In this document: piece by piece, positions 9,038 to 20,404 of the stretch | How the letters are laid out: each line of letters starts with the position of its first letter | Position numbering within the stretch: the first letter of the stretch is position 1 | Assembly (NCBI GenBank): GCA_020026155.1 | Contig: JAHHQX010000002.1 | Location: 62,001 to 126,000, forward strand | Origin: Actinobacillus sp. | Lineage (GTDB): Bacteria > Pseudomonadota > Gammaproteobacteria > Enterobacterales > Pasteurellaceae | DNA: 64,000 nt | Direction of reading: 5' to 3' | Made by a program: the position numbers and the translations under genes | Notes under the pieces: model-generated | What the model saw: the letters and a program-made list of their open reading frames with translations, nothing else | Databases searched by the model: none | What the model was told of the DNA's origin: nothing

Positions 9038-9439
9038 TTATGCCAATTGGCGTAGTTTTTGAATTAAATCATAATTAGCTGGCGGAAAACTTCCTGCATC
9101 CAGATCCTGCTGATTAATCCACATTCCAACTTGCCCTTCTCGCCCAAAAGGCTCATGCAACCATTCTTCAACAAGATAGAAATAAAATTCAATAATCTTA
9201 TGCGGATAGTCATAGACAAATTGTTCAAAAAGTTCTGCTTTTAAAACTTGAATACCAATTTCTTCTTCTAATTCTCGATCTAAAGCTTGACGTGGTGTTT
9301 CGTCATTTTTTACCTTACCGCCAGGAAATTCTAACGCTTGCGCAAAGTCTTTACCTTCTAAACGTTCAGTAAGATAAATTTGTCCAAGTGCATTGCGAAT
9401 AATCCCTGCAGCAACTTGAACACGTGGCTTATCTGCCAT
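9038..9439 (-). CDS. mutT: 8-oxo-dGTP diphosphatase MutT (Nudix hydrolase)
   Basis: The 133-residue protein has the Nudix box GGKVKNDETPRQALDRELEE running into EEIGI, at about residues 39-62. MutT removes the oxidised nucleotide 8-oxo-dGTP from the pool and so prevents A-to-C transversions. It follows secA on the same strand, the same order as in E. coli. A terminator-like hairpin at 9462-9487 lies between secA and mutT, so mutT may depend on read-through or its own promoter. Confidence 0.92.
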   Translation of the reverse strand: MADKPRVQVAAGIIRNALGQIYLTERLEGKDFAQALEFPGGKVKNDETPRQALDRELEEEIGIQVLKAELFEQFVYDYPHKIIEFYFYLVEEWLHEPFGREGQVGMWINQQDLDAGSFPPANYDLIQKLRQLA

Positions 9440-9461
9440 TTTTAACTCCTAAAAAGAAAAA

Positions 9462-9487
9462 AGCGGTAAACAAATAAATTTACCGCT
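9462..9487 (-). terminator. Terminator after secA
   Basis: Arms AGCGGTAAA (9462-9470) and TTTACCGCT (9479-9487) enclose 8 bases. On the minus strand the stem is followed by a T-rich run. It lies just 3' of the secA stop and upstream of mutT. Confidence 0.8.
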
Positions 9488-9501
9488 ATATTTGTTATTA
9501 A

Positions 9502-12195
9502 TTAATCAAATTTTCTTGCTCGGTTTCCATGGCAGTGCTTATATTTCTTGCCACTTCCACACGGACAAGGTTCATTACGTCCAATCTTATGATCAGCCTC
9601 ATCTAAAGGCATTTCCTCACCATTAGTTTGATAGTTAACAGCCTGATGATCTGCTTCAGCTTGGCGTGCAGCTTCTGCTGCGCGTACTTCATCTTCCGTT
9701 CTCACTTGAACACGACTTAATGTACTGATAACACTTAATTTTAATGCATCAAGCATGTCTGTAAACATTTGGAAAGATTCACGTTTATACTCTTGTTTTG
9801 GATCTTTTTGCGCATAACCTCGTAAATGAATACCGCGACGTAAATGATCCATTGCAGAAAGATGCTCTTTCCAAAGTTCATCTAAGGTTTGTAACATCAC
9901 GCCTTTTTCAAATTGACGCATCGTATCTTCGCCCACTAATGCTTCTTTGGTTTGATATTCTTTTACTGCTTCTTCAATGATACGTTCACGTAAACGTTCT
10001 TCATCAAGCGTATGATCTTCTTCGATCCAGTCTGCTAGCGGTAGATCTAAACCAAAATCTTGTTTTAAACGTTTTTCTAACGCTGGTACATCCCACATTT
10101 CTTCTAACGATTGTGGCGGAATATATTCATCAATAACTTGATTAAAGACATCTTGACGAATCGCATTTACACTTTCAGCCAAATTATCATTGTCTAATAA
10201 TTCATTACGCTGTGCATAAATAGCATGGCGCTGATCGTTTGCGACATCATCAAATTCAAGCAAGCTTTTACGTCCGTCAAAGTTATGGTTTTCTACTTTT
10301 GCTTGCGCGGATGCAATCACTTTCGCTAGCATCTTAGATTCCATACCTTCGCCCGCAGTGCTAAACGCTTTACGCATCAAATTGAGTTTTCCTTCGTTGA
10401 GGTAAATTCGCATTAATGCATCTTCTAAAGAAAGATAGAAACGCGTTGAGCCTGGATCACCTTGACGACCAGAACGACCTCGTAACTGGTTGTCGATACG
10501 ACGTGATTCGTGACGTTCAGTACCAATAATATGTAACCCACCCGCTGCTTTTACGATATCGTGGCGTTCTTGCCATTTCGCTTTAATCGCATCAATTTGT
10601 TCTTGGGTTGGATTTTCTAATTGCTCTACTTCAACTTTCCAGTTACCACCAAGCATAATATCGGTACCACGACCTGCCATATTGGTTGCAATGGTTACCG
10701 CACCTGGTGCCCCAGCATTTGCGACAATTTCCGCTTCTTTAGCGTGGAATTTCGCATTCAATACATTATGCGGAATCCCTGCTTTTTGAAGGGCATGTGA
10801 TAACGCCTCTGATTTTTCAATAGAAACCGTACCCACCAACACAGGCTGTTGACGTTTAACACAATCTTTAATGTCTTCAATGATCGCATTAAATTTATAT
10901 TGTTCATTTTCGAACATGATATCTGTTAAATCTTTACGTTGAACAGGACGGTTCGTTGGAATTACGACAGTTTCCAATCCATAAATTTCTTGGAATTCAA
11001 ACGCTTCTGTATCCGCTGTACCTGTCATACCTGCAAGTTTTTCGTAAAGACGGAAGTAGTTTTGGTATGTAATAGAGGCAACAGTTTGGTTTTCACCTTG
11101 AATTTTTACCCCTTCTTTCGCTTCGATCGCTTGGTGTAAGCCATCTGACCAACGACGTCCAGCCATAGTACGACCAGTGTGTTCATCAACGATGATAATT
11201 TCACCATTTTTAACGATATAATCGACGTCTTTTTCAAAAAGCGTATTCGCACGTAAAGCGGCATAAACATGGTGTAGTAAAGCAATATTTGCTGGCGAGT
11301 AAAGGGTATCGTTTTCCGCCATCAAGCCTTCTTTAACCAATAATTGCTCAATTTTTTCTTGACCACGTTCGGTAAGGTACGCCTGTTTGGTTTTTAAATC
11401 TAAGGTATAGTCGCCAGTACCTTGATAATCATCACTGTCTTCTTTATCTTGTTTAATCAGATTCGGCACAATTTTATTCACGGCAATATAAAGTTCGCTA
11501 CTATCTTCGGCAGGACCAGAAATGATTAATGGCGTACGTGCTTCATCAATTAAAATAGAGTCCACTTCATCGACCAATGCGTAATGCAATTCACGTTGAC
11601 AACGATCTTCTGGGCGATGTGCGAGGTTATCACGTAAGTAATCAAAACCTAATTCGCTATTTGTCGCATAGGTAATGTCAGCCGCGTACGCAGCACGTTT
11701 TTGTGCAGGATCAAGCCCTGGTACATTTACGCCAACAGTCATACCTAAAAATTCAAAAAGTGGACGGTTTGTTTCCGCATCTCGACTTGCGAGATAGTCA
11801 TTTACAGTCACCACGTGTACGCCTTTTCCAGAAAGCGCATTCAAGTAACATGGTAAAGTTGCGGTAAGTGTTTTACCTTCCCCTGTACGCATTTCAGCGA
11901 TACAGCGATCGTTTAATACCATACCACCAATTAATTGTACATCGAATGGACGCATCCCCAGCACACGACGGCTTGCTTCACGAACAGTTGCGAACGCTTC
12001 TGGTAAGATATGTTCTAATTTCTCACCTTTTGCCAAACGTGCTCGAAACTCTGCAGTTTTTCCTTTTAATTCTTCATCACTAAGTGCTTCAAATTGTGGT
12101 TCTAATTTATTGATTTGAGCAACTTTTTTATTTAAACGACGCAAAATGCGGTCATTACGGCTACCTAAAACTTTAGCAAAAATTGTACTTAACAT
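9502..12195 (-). CDS. secA: Preprotein translocase ATPase SecA
   Basis: The 897-residue length is normal for SecA. Walker [12 protein letters not shown] lies near residue 105, the [12 protein letters not shown]alker B region near 209, and the C-terminal zinc motif [14 protein letters not shown] at about 881-894. SecA drives export of unfolded proteins through SecYEG at the inner membrane. The gene is preceded, after 69 bases, by a SecM-like arrest peptide gene, so its translation is probably controlled by secretion status. mutT follows. Confidence 0.97.
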   Translation of the reverse strand: MLSTIFAKVLGSRNDRILRRLNKKVAQINKLEPQFEALSDEELKGKTAEFRARLAKGEKLEHILPEAFATVREASRRVLGMRPFDVQLIGGMVLNDRCIAEMRTGEGKTLTATLPCYLNALSGKGVHVVTVNDYLASRDAETNRPLFEFLGMTVGVNVPGLDPAQKRAAYAADITYATNSELGFDYLRDNLAHRPEDRCQRELHYALVDEVDSILIDEARTPLIISGPAEDSSELYIAVNKIVPNLIKQDKEDSDDYQGTGDYTLDLKTKQAYLTERGQEKIEQLLVKEGLMAENDTLYSPANIALLHHVYAALRANTLFEKDVDYIVKNGEIIIVDEHTGRTMAGRRWSDGLHQAIEAKEGVKIQGENQTVASITYQNYFRLYEKLAGMTGTADTEAFEFQEIYGLETVVIPTNRPVQRKDLTDIMFENEQYKFNAIIEDIKDCVKRQQPVLVGTVSIEKSEALSHALQKAGIPHNVLNAKFHAKEAEIVANAGAPGAVTIATNMAGRGTDIMLGGNWKVEVEQLENPTQEQIDAIKAKWQERHDIVKAAGGLHIIGTERHESRRIDNQLRGRSGRQGDPGSTRFYLSLEDALMRIYLNEGKLNLMRKAFSTAGEGMESKMLAKVIASAQAKVENHNFDGRKSLLEFDDVANDQRHAIYAQRNELLDNDNLAESVNAIRQDVFNQVIDEYIPPQSLEEMWDVPALEKRLKQDFGLDLPLADWIEEDHTLDEERLRERIIEEAVKEYQTKEALVGEDTMRQFEKGVMLQTLDELWKEHLSAMDHLRRGIHLRGYAQKDPKQEYKRESFQMFTDMLDALKLSVISTLSRVQVRTEDEVRAAEAARQAEADHQAVNYQTNGEEMPLDEADHKIGRNEPCPCGSGKKYKHCHGNRARKFD

Positions 12196-12264
12196 AGGTT
12201 TCTCTTTTAAAAATAATAGAATACAAACGAGCTTTACTCATAAAAAGTAAAGAATAAAAAATAA

Positions 12265-12573
12265 TTAGAAAGTAAAAATGCGTTGTTCTGGACCGGCACG
12301 AATCAAAATGCTCGGGAAGAAAAAGTGAGAGAATTGCCCTAATACATAACGTTCAAATTTAGGGGCAACATTGATGTGAGCAAAATGGTGAGGTAATTGC
12401 TGCTCAGCCATCTGTTGCTGAACCGCCACACTATTTTTTTGTAATTGTGTAATGAGCGTTTGTACATTAATCGGATCGTCTGTTTGGCTTTCATGATGAC
12501 TATTCGCTAAAGAAAAAATAGCGAGCAAGCCAATTAAAAGCGGCGACCAAAAATAAGACTTACTTTTTACCAC
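12265..12573 (-). CDS. secM: SecM-like secretion monitor (translation arrest peptide) upstream of secA
   Basis: The 102-residue protein has an N-terminal signal or anchor segment (about 8-24) and ends with a candidate arrest core, IRAGP at 91-95, followed by seven residues. IRAGP is identical to the end of the E. coli SecM arrest motif, and the gene lies directly upstream of secA, as in E. coli. The upstream part of the motif differs: aromatic residues F84-F86 sit near where W155 and I156 of E. coli would fall, and F150 has no clear counterpart. The start is GTG at 12573 with AAAGG about 10 bases upstream. It is much shorter than the E. coli protein (170 residues). The role is inferred from motif and position. 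Confidence 0.78.
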   Translation of the reverse strand: MVKSKSYFWSPLLIGLLAIFSLANSHHESQTDDPINVQTLITQLQKNSVAVQQQMAEQQLPHHFAHINVAPKFERYVLGQFSHFFFPSILIRAGPEQRIFTF

Positions 12574-12676
12574 GAGTACAAACCTTTATGACACAATGAG
12601 AATAATTTACTAAATCTTTCGTATTGTAGCGGAATTTCGCTACAATGTCATAAATATTACCAATTAATTAGCAATT

Positions 12677-12985
12677 ATGGCCCATCAAAGTACTCCAAGA
12701 AATATTCAACAACTGCTAAAGAGTAGTACACTCCTCAAACAGTGCCAACAACAACAGCATGAGCAAAGTATTGAAGACTGTATTAAGGACAAACTCGCCT
12801 TTTTGAATCATTTTCCACACCGTTGTTACGCTTTTTCAGAAGATACGTTAGGTATTGATATTCCTAATGCCATGCTACGCTACTCTATTTTAGCTCAAGA
12901 GAAATCAATTCTTGGGGCACTGCAACGCCACTATCCCCAATTCATAAAATTGCGTATTCACATTAATCCCAAATTAAGTCGTTAA
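12677..12985 (+). CDS. DUF721/DciA-like protein
   Basis: The 102-residue protein resembles the DUF721 family in its central helix-strand region (SIEDCIKDKLAFLNHF, then strands around DTLGIDIPNAMLRYSI). DciA of this family loads the replicative helicase in many bacteria that lack DnaC. The similarity is judged by eye and is modest, so a helicase-loading role is not proven. It is divergent from secM, an arrangement I remember from Haemophilus. It has no signal peptide. A palindromic repeat starts 8 bases after its stop. Confidence 0.6.
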   Translation: MAHQSTPRNIQQLLKSSTLLKQCQQQQHEQSIEDCIKDKLAFLNHFPHRCYAFSEDTLGIDIPNAMLRYSILAQEKSILGALQRHYPQFIKLRIHINPKLSR

Positions 12986-12992
12986 AAACAAA

Positions 12993-13032
12993 ACGCCCCA
13001 ATTTTCGAAAAATTTTATGAAAATTGGGGCGT
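12993..13032. repeat. Recurrent palindrome, copy 2 (convergent gene junction)
   Basis: Arms ACGCCCCAATTTTC and GAAAATTGGGGCGT pair perfectly around the loop GAAAAATTTTAT. The 40 bases are identical to copy 4 at 46405. It separates the converging DUF721 and pyrG genes. T-rich sequence follows on both strands, so it should terminate both transcripts. Confidence 0.88.
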
Positions 13033-13060
13033 CATTTTAATTTAAGCGTTTAGAATCAAA

Positions 13061-14749
<1,689 letters not shown>

Positions 14750-14824
14750 TCAATAAACAACCACGAATTAAGACGGGAATATAGTCTACAATAAAGTGAG
14801 TGCGAACTCAATTTATCTTGCTAA

Positions 14825-15178
14825 TTATTTTTTTAGTGTTTGAATATACGCCGCTACGGCTTGCATTTGTTCGTCATTTAAGCGGGATTTTGCGGGATTT
14901 CCTGGTCCTTGGATTAAGCCTGCTTTACGCATTTGCAACGCTTTTACAATCGTTTCTTGATCAAGCTGATTAATAATTGCAGAACGACCAAAAGCTTTTT
15001 TATCTGCATGGCGACCATGGCAAGTCACACAATTATTTTCAAAAATTTGTTGTCCTTCGGCAATCATAGCCGCATTTGTAGTAGATGCAGCTGTCGAAGT
15101 TGAGGCGGTCGGTGTAACATCAGCATGAGCGAACGCTACTGCACTGATTGCCCCCGCAAGTAAAATCATTCTTTTCAT
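14825..15178 (-). CDS. Periplasmic mono-haem cytochrome c
   Basis: The 117-residue protein has a Sec signal peptide (cleavage near AHA, residue 19), an Ala/Ser/Thr-rich linker, one haem site CVTCH at about 50-54, and a likely Met ligand in QMRKAG or EQMQAV. It belongs to the small cytochrome c5/c553-like class. It is the last gene of the iron-uptake operon and starts three bases after the thioredoxin-like gene stop. In related operons that I remember (Campylobacter p19 locus, E. coli fet locus) this place is usually taken by a second thioredoxin. A role in electron transfer for periplasmic iron oxidation or reduction is inferred. Confidence 0.85.
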   Translation of the reverse strand: MKRMILLAGAISAVAFAHADVTPTASTSTAASTTNAAMIAEGQQIFENNCVTCHGRHADKKAFGRSAIINQLDQETIVKALQMRKAGLIQGPGNPAKSRLNDEQMQAVAAYIQTLKK

Positions 15179-15181
15179 AAT

Positions 15182-15676
15182 TTAACCTTTAAATAATTTT
15201 TCTAATTCTTCATCAGGAATAATACTTTCAAACTTCGCCTGAATTTTACCATTTTTATCCGCATAATACGTGGTTGGCGTCCCCACAAGATTATATCGCC
15301 CACCGGTAATTTTCATCTGATCGATGCCTACACTAAACGGATAATTCTCTTTTGCTAAAAACTTTTTAAGTTTATCACTTTGCCCATCAATATTAACTGC
15401 TAAAATTCGCAAAGGTTGGGGATACTTGTCATGGAAAGCAGCAAATTTTCGTAGCTCGACAATACACATCCCACAATTTTGAGACCAGAAGTTAACCAAA
15501 AATGGATGACCTTTAAAAGCAGCTAGCGTAAGTTGATTGCCATTAATATCATAAACAGCAACAGGTGGTGCATCTTGACCGATGACCACATGCTGATCCT
15601 TGCATGCCCAAAGAGATGCAAGGATTAAACCAAAACTTAATAATCGTAACGAAGATTTCAGGTATTTCCTCATCAT
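15182..15676 (-). CDS. TlpA-like thioredoxin lipoprotein of the iron-uptake operon
   Basis: The protein of about 164 residues has a lipoprotein signal ending SLWAC and a thioredoxin fold with the active-site motif NCGMC following FWSQ. This is the TlpA/ResA-type CxxC family, which acts on periplasmic disulfides. A GTG at 15685 and tandem ATGs at 15676 and 15673 are all possible starts. I chose the first ATG because it directly overlaps the end of the ATPase gene and leaves a normal signal peptide. It probably serves the redox needs of the neighbouring permease complex. Which partner it reduces is unknown. Confidence 0.85.
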   Translation of the reverse strand: MMRKYLKSSLRLLSFGLILASLWACKDQHVVIGQDAPPVAVYDINGNQLTLAAFKGHPFLVNFWSQNCGMCIVELRKFAAFHDKYPQPLRILAVNIDGQSDKLKKFLAKENYPFSVGIDQMKITGGRYNLVGTPTTYYADKNGKIQAKFESIIPDEELEKLFKG

Positions 15677-15677
15677 A

Positions 15678-16364
15678 CTACTCACGTTCTAATTTACGCT
15701 GATTCTTTTCTTCACGTAAAAATTTACCGTGTTGTAAAAAGATCGTTCTATCCGTTAATTTTCCTAAATCTGGATTGTGCGTAACCATGACAATCGTGCG
15801 TCCTTGACGATTTAATTCTGTTAATAAATCTAACACCAATTTTTCATTCACTTCGTCCAAGTTCCCCGTCGGTTCATCGGCGAAAATAACAGGCGGTTCA
15901 TTGACTAAAGCACGAGCAATACAAACGCGTTGTTGCTCACCACCTGAAAGTTGGCTCGAACGGTGATCCATACGGTGCCCTAACCCCACTTGTTCTAGAA
16001 CTTTTTTTGCTGCGGCTTCATCAACGACACTGTGGTAGTATTGTGCGAGCATGACATTCTCAAGGGCAGTCAAATATGGAATTAAATGGAATTGTTGGAA
16101 TACCAATCCAATTTTTTCGGCACGAAAACGTTGGCGTCCTTCTTCATCAAGTTGCGCAGCATCAACACCATCTAAAATAACCTTCCCATCACTCGCCGTA
16201 TCAAGCCCAGTTAAAATATTCATTAATGTCGTTTTACCTGAACCCGATGCCCCCATGATAGTGACAAATTCGCCCTCTTTAATTTGAATACTAATGTCTT
16301 CTAAAGCGGTGACTTGTCCAAAACGTTTATATAAATTTTGAGTTTCAATAACAAAATTCTTCAT
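15678..16364 (-). CDS. ABC transporter ATP-binding protein (MacB/LolD-like) of the iron-uptake operon
   Basis: The 228-residue ATPase has Walker [10 protein letters not shown] at about 38-46, the signature LSGGEQQRV near 138-146, and Walker [10 protein letters not shown] with the catalytic Glu near 163. It belongs to the LolD/MacB/FtsE group that works with FtsX-like permeases, in agreement with the two permease genes upstream. AAGGA precedes the ATG. By analogy with the Campylobacter p19 and E. coli fet loci it energises an accessory complex of the FTR1/P19 iron system. The transported species is not known. Confidence 0.9.
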   Translation of the reverse strand: MKNFVIETQNLYKRFGQVTALEDISIQIKEGEFVTIMGASGSGKTTLMNILTGLDTASDGKVILDGVDAAQLDEEGRQRFRAEKIGLVFQQFHLIPYLTALENVMLAQYYHSVVDEAAAKKVLEQVGLGHRMDHRSSQLSGGEQQRVCIARALVNEPPVIFADEPTGNLDEVNEKLVLDLLTELNRQGRTIVMVTHNPDLGKLTDRTIFLQHGKFLREEKNQRKLERE

Positions 16365-16378
16365 AATTTGTCCTTAAA

Positions 16379-17539
16379 CTATTCCCCTTTCAGCACATTC
16401 GCCATTTCAATTCCCAATGCACGACGTGTTGGAATAATAACGGAAATGAATGCGACTAAAAGAGAAAGCACAATCGTAATTGGAATAACAGGAAGGCGCA
16501 TATCAATATACGCATGGAATACGGTAATTCCCAAAATTTGTGCTAATAAATAACCTAGCAATAAGCCCACACCAGTTGCCACAATCGCGATAATTAAAAT
16601 CTCTGTCACGATTTGTTTAACGATATCTTGCTGTTTTGCACCGAGTGCTTTTTGAAGAGCAAATTCTTTTGCGCGTTCACCCACGATAGCAATCAAGGTA
16701 GTATTAACGCAAAGGGTGGCCAAGACGAGGATAACGATAGAAATTAATCCCATTAACCCTTTAATTTTTCCTAGAATTTGCCCTTCAGAGGCAGATACTT
16801 TTAGAATTGGATGGATATCTAAATCGGGATATTCTTTCTGCAATTTTTTCGCAAATTGCATGACCTGACCACGATCGTCTTGCACATTCATCTGCGCATT
16901 CGTCACTAAGCCTTCTTTATCAAGCCATTGTTGAGCAAAATCTAAACTTACCACCAACATATTGTCGGTCGCATCACCTGCCTCAATAATGCCTTTAATG
17001 ATAAATTTATGCTTATCGTGGTTCGCTTTTACTAAAGTGAGCGTATCTCCCACTTTAAGATTTAGGCGTTCTGCTAAACTTTTTCCGATTAACGCATGGC
17101 GATCATCAAAGTTAACCCCAATAGAGGAACCTGTAATTTGCCAGTAAGGTGCTAATGTCGGCATCGCATCAAACCAAACCCCCATGAGAACAATTTTTTC
17201 TTGCTCACTTCGCGCGACCCCATATAAATAAGGGCTTACCGCTGTAATCAGTCCTTTCGGCGCTTGCTTAACAATTTGCTCGACTTGGCTTTCTTTAATC
17301 AAACCGCTGTTATTCGATCCCACATAGAAATTTGCCCCAAAGGTTCGTAATTCTTGGCTCATTTTCGTATTAATATCGAAATATACAGATGACATTGCTG
17401 TCACGATGGCTGCCCCTACCGTAAGCGCAGCAAAAATGATCATGACTCGCTGTAACTTAAGGCGTAAAGCACGGAAAACTAGTCGCCAAAACATTTGACG
17501 ATTACGCAGTAAGTTTGGTGCAGTATTATTGACGTCCAT
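16379..17539 (-). CDS. FtsX/MacB-like ABC permease 2 of the iron-uptake operon
   Basis: The protein of about 386 residues has one N-terminal membrane segment, a large periplasmic domain, and three C-terminal membrane segments, the layout of the FtsX/MacB permease family. The reading frame is open further upstream to 17605, but the ATG at 17539 has GGAGG six bases before it and overlaps the end of the preceding permease gene by 14 bases, so I chose it. It is a paralogue of the preceding permease. With it and the ATPase it should form a heterodimeric complex. Confidence 0.88.
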   Translation of the reverse strand: MDVNNTAPNLLRNRQMFWRLVFRALRLKLQRVMIIFAALTVGAAIVTAMSSVYFDINTKMSQELRTFGANFYVGSNNSGLIKESQVEQIVKQAPKGLITAVSPYLYGVARSEQEKIVLMGVWFDAMPTLAPYWQITGSSIGVNFDDRHALIGKSLAERLNLKVGDTLTLVKANHDKHKFIIKGIIEAGDATDNMLVVSLDFAQQWLDKEGLVTNAQMNVQDDRGQVMQFAKKLQKEYPDLDIHPILKVSASEGQILGKIKGLMGLISIVILVLATLCVNTTLIAIVGERAKEFALQKALGAKQQDIVKQIVTEILIIAIVATGVGLLLGYLLAQILGITVFHAYIDMRLPVIPITIVLSLLVAFISVIIPTRRALGIEMANVLKGE

Positions 17540-18875
17540 ACAACACCTCCACTGGGTAAAGTTTTGCAATTCTATGAGCTGGGAACCATGTCCCGACAAG
17601 CGCAATTAAAATTGCTAAGACTAATACGCACGGGATCACAATCCACGCGAAGGAAAGTGGAACGCCAAAGAGAGCTAAACCAATAAATTTTGCCAATCCC
17701 CAGCCAGCTAGACATCCTAATAATCCACCGATCACTGCACTCATAATGGCTTCGCAATAAAAAAGCAATACGATTTGCCATTGATGTGCGCCTAACGCTT
17801 TCATTAAACCAATTTCTTTACTGCGTTCAATGATAGTGGTCGTCATTAATGAAGCAATCCCCATCGCGGCCGCAATCACGGCAGCTACGGTTACCACGGC
17901 TAAGAGTAATTGGATTTTTTTAATGACCACCCCTTCTGAGGCTGCCACTTGCCAAATCGGTTTTACTACCGATGTAGAAATTGCCTCTTCAAGTTGTAGC
18001 GCAATGGAAGACACGTATGCTGTACAGTACCAACGATCATATTCTGCCGCATCAAGGGAATCACTATTTTTACGTGCGCGACGAGAAAGCTCGTTTTCTG
18101 GCACGGTAAGTGCAGAAACGCGAATACCTTGAATTTTACCGTGTAAATTCAACAAGGTTTGAGCCGCGCTTAATGGCATGACGATTTCTTTCTCTTCATC
18201 ACCCCCCGTAGATAAAATACCGACAAATTTTACTGACATATCTTTTTGGAAATCACCGTCTTGATAATGCAATGTTGCCTCATCACCAATTTTCCAGTCA
18301 CGGCTTGCTGCTAATTTTTTTCCAACAAGAACAGGTATAACATCACCAAAATGGCTTTCTTTACTGCGATCATCCACCCATTGCCCTTTCACTTGCCAAT
18401 ATGGGCTAATGATACGTTGCCCCGTGTGATAATTATCTTCATCTGGCACATCAATATCATGATCAAAGAAAGTTCCAAGGATTTTTACTTTTTGCCAGTT
18501 GGCATCACGCCCCGATTTTCCTGAAATATTTTGTAGTTTTGCCGTTACTTCAGCGCTCAATAATGGTGCAAAGCCCACGATATTATTACGCCAGAAAATA
18601 TCTTTTACGTTTGGCAATTCTTTTTCATCAAGAAAATCTTGCATAGCAAGGCTATTTAGATTATCGCCTTGTCCCTCGAGTAGAGCCGAACTTGCTGGCT
18701 CAACAAGAATATTCGCCCCGTAAGATTTCATCTCTTTCGCCATTTTATCGCCGATATCAATCGACACGGCTAAAAGCGCAGAAACCAAACTTGCAGCGAG
18801 AAAAATAGTAATGATTGACAATAACTTACGTTTTAAACCAAAACGCCAAGATTGCCATAGCATTCTTGCTAACAT
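17526..18875 (-). CDS. FtsX/MacB-like ABC permease 1 of the iron-uptake operon
   Basis: The 449-residue protein has an N-terminal membrane segment (about 14-40), a long periplasmic domain, and three C-terminal membrane segments including the family block SLMTTTIIERSKEIGLMKAL near 345. It resembles Cj1661/Cj1662-type permeases of the p19 locus. Its ATG shares one base with the stop of the DUF2318 gene (TAATG overlap), which indicates translational coupling. It also overlaps the following permease start. It is likely in the inner membrane. Confidence 0.88.
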   Translation of the reverse strand: MLARMLWQSWRFGLKRKLLSIITIFLAASLVSALLAVSIDIGDKMAKEMKSYGANILVEPASSALLEGQGDNLNSLAMQDFLDEKELPNVKDIFWRNNIVGFAPLLSAEVTAKLQNISGKSGRDANWQKVKILGTFFDHDIDVPDEDNYHTGQRIISPYWQVKGQWVDDRSKESHFGDVIPVLVGKKLAASRDWKIGDEATLHYQDGDFQKDMSVKFVGILSTGGDEEKEIVMPLSAAQTLLNLHGKIQGIRVSALTVPENELSRRARKNSDSLDAAEYDRWYCTAYVSSIALQLEEAISTSVVKPIWQVAASEGVVIKKIQLLLAVVTVAAVIAAAMGIASLMTTTIIERSKEIGLMKALGAHQWQIVLLFYCEAIMSAVIGGLLGCLAGWGLAKFIGLALFGVPLSFAWIVIPCVLVLAILIALVGTWFPAHRIAKLYPVEVLYGRQ

Positions 18876-20284
18876 TAATTATCTCCTTTCGCGACCTCAG
18901 CGCTTTTCACGTATTTTTCTGGGTTATCACGGAAAAGTTCTTGATCGTGTTCGTTCGCGAAGAAATAGGTATTATCGTTGTAATCGTAACGATAGTTCGC
19001 TTTTTTATTTGTTAATTTTTGATGACTAACAGGATCTATAACTGGAATTTCTAAGACAGTTGAGAAATAGTTTGCACCAACCAATAACGATTTTTTCGGA
19101 ATGACTACTTCGCCATTTTCTTCTTTCCAACCATCGATCGGAATTGGGTTACAGCCTCCAGCTTTACCAACTGATGGAATGAATAAGCGTACACCACATG
19201 CCACACACATTAATTTATCGCCATCAATGACATACCCACTATCACCACACAATAAACACGCGTCAAACACGGTTGCAAGACTTAATTTTTTATCTGAGCG
19301 GTTGATGATAAAGAAGCGAATTGCATGTCCATCACTTGCGACCCAAATAAAACGGTGTAAATCACCATCTTTTACGCTTTCAATTGGAATATGGATCGCA
19401 TTATCCGCCCCCATTTTTACATAGGTAGATTCAGAAAGAGCAGGCGGTAAAGACGCTACACGATCCCAATATAATTGGGCACCAAATGTCGCTAAAATAA
19501 TAAAACTACCAAAAATCACTGTACGTCTTGCATTACGTGCAAGGGCTAATTTTTGACGCTTAACAATAGGTTGTGTTTCATCAGCCGCAATTTTTTTACG
19601 TGGCAAATAAACACGCCATACAAAAATTGCTACGGTGATAAGTAAGAATAAACTACTGATATAGTTAAAGTAAGTTGTCAGATTATTCACTTTCGCTACA
19701 TAGCTAAGGCGGAATTTAGTTAAGCCTACGATTTGTAATTTCATCAAGCTTAACAAAACGTTGCCTGTTAATGGTAACAATAACATTACAACAAACGCGG
19801 TCACGAGAATAATACGTAACTTACGTCCTTTCGCATCAGCTTTTGCTTGTTGGAAGAAAATAACCATCCAGCCCATAGCAGCAATACAAAAGAAGAATCC
19901 AAAAATTGCAGCACTTAAATTTAAAAGAAACGTTGTATTTACCACATCTGTATTGGTAATAAGGTGAATATTCGGATCTTGCCCCCAGATCGCCCCACCA
20001 ATAAAGGCAAACACAAATTGCCAGATACTAGCAAGTGTAGATTGGCGCCAGAATTGCGTAATATAAAATAAAAGGTACAAAACAATGAGTGCACCATTAA
20101 AACTTAAAATCACGGTTTGTCCAGAAAGGGCTTCAATAGCAAAAACCATCCCTAACGCAAATCCAATGATTGTCAGCCAAACAAGGCGTTTTATATTAAG
20201 GTGTTGGTATTGCGTCCAAAGGCAACCGAGCAAAATTGCGAGTGGTAAAACAGGTTGTAATAGAAAAGTAAAAAAATAGTTCAT
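18875..20284 (-). CDS. DUF2318 membrane protein with Cys-rich C-terminal domain (iron-uptake operon)
   Basis: The 469-residue protein has about nine predicted membrane helices in residues 1-270, and a soluble C-terminal domain with two CxxC pairs (ACLLCGDSG and MCVACGVRL) plus a further Cys in GGCNPIPI. This is the DUF2318 family, found next to P19 and FTR1 genes, annotated as a probable Fe-S or metal-binding membrane protein. It may pass electrons across the membrane for the periplasmic steps of iron uptake, but that is inference. It lies between the P19 gene and the permease pair. Confidence 0.85.
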   Translation of the reverse strand: MNYFFTFLLQPVLPLAILLGCLWTQYQHLNIKRLVWLTIIGFALGMVFAIEALSGQTVILSFNGALIVLYLLFYITQFWRQSTLASIWQFVFAFIGGAIWGQDPNIHLITNTDVVNTTFLLNLSAAIFGFFFCIAAMGWMVIFFQQAKADAKGRKLRIILVTAFVVMLLLPLTGNVLLSLMKLQIVGLTKFRLSYVAKVNNLTTYFNYISSLFLLITVAIFVWRVYLPRKKIAADETQPIVKRQKLALARNARRTVIFGSFIILATFGAQLYWDRVASLPPALSESTYVKMGADNAIHIPIESVKDGDLHRFIWVASDGHAIRFFIINRSDKKLSLATVFDACLLCGDSGYVIDGDKLMCVACGVRLFIPSVGKAGGCNPIPIDGWKEENGEVVIPKKSLLVGANYFSTVLEIPVIDPVSHQKLTNKKANYRYDYNDNTYFFANEHDQELFRDNPEKYVKSAEVAKGDN

Positions 20285-20404
20285 AATTCATTCCTGTAAC
20301 AGGTCGAAACCATCATTCAGGCTATATTTGTTGAGAAGATCATTGAGTATCCATAAAACCAATAGATAGCATGATGCTATCTATTGGAAAAGGCGGTGGA
20401 TAAC

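Noticed and set aside
17540..17605. Longer start of the second iron-operon permease
   Set aside because: The upstream frame overlaps the previous permease coding region. The ATG at 17539 has a GGAGG ribosome site.
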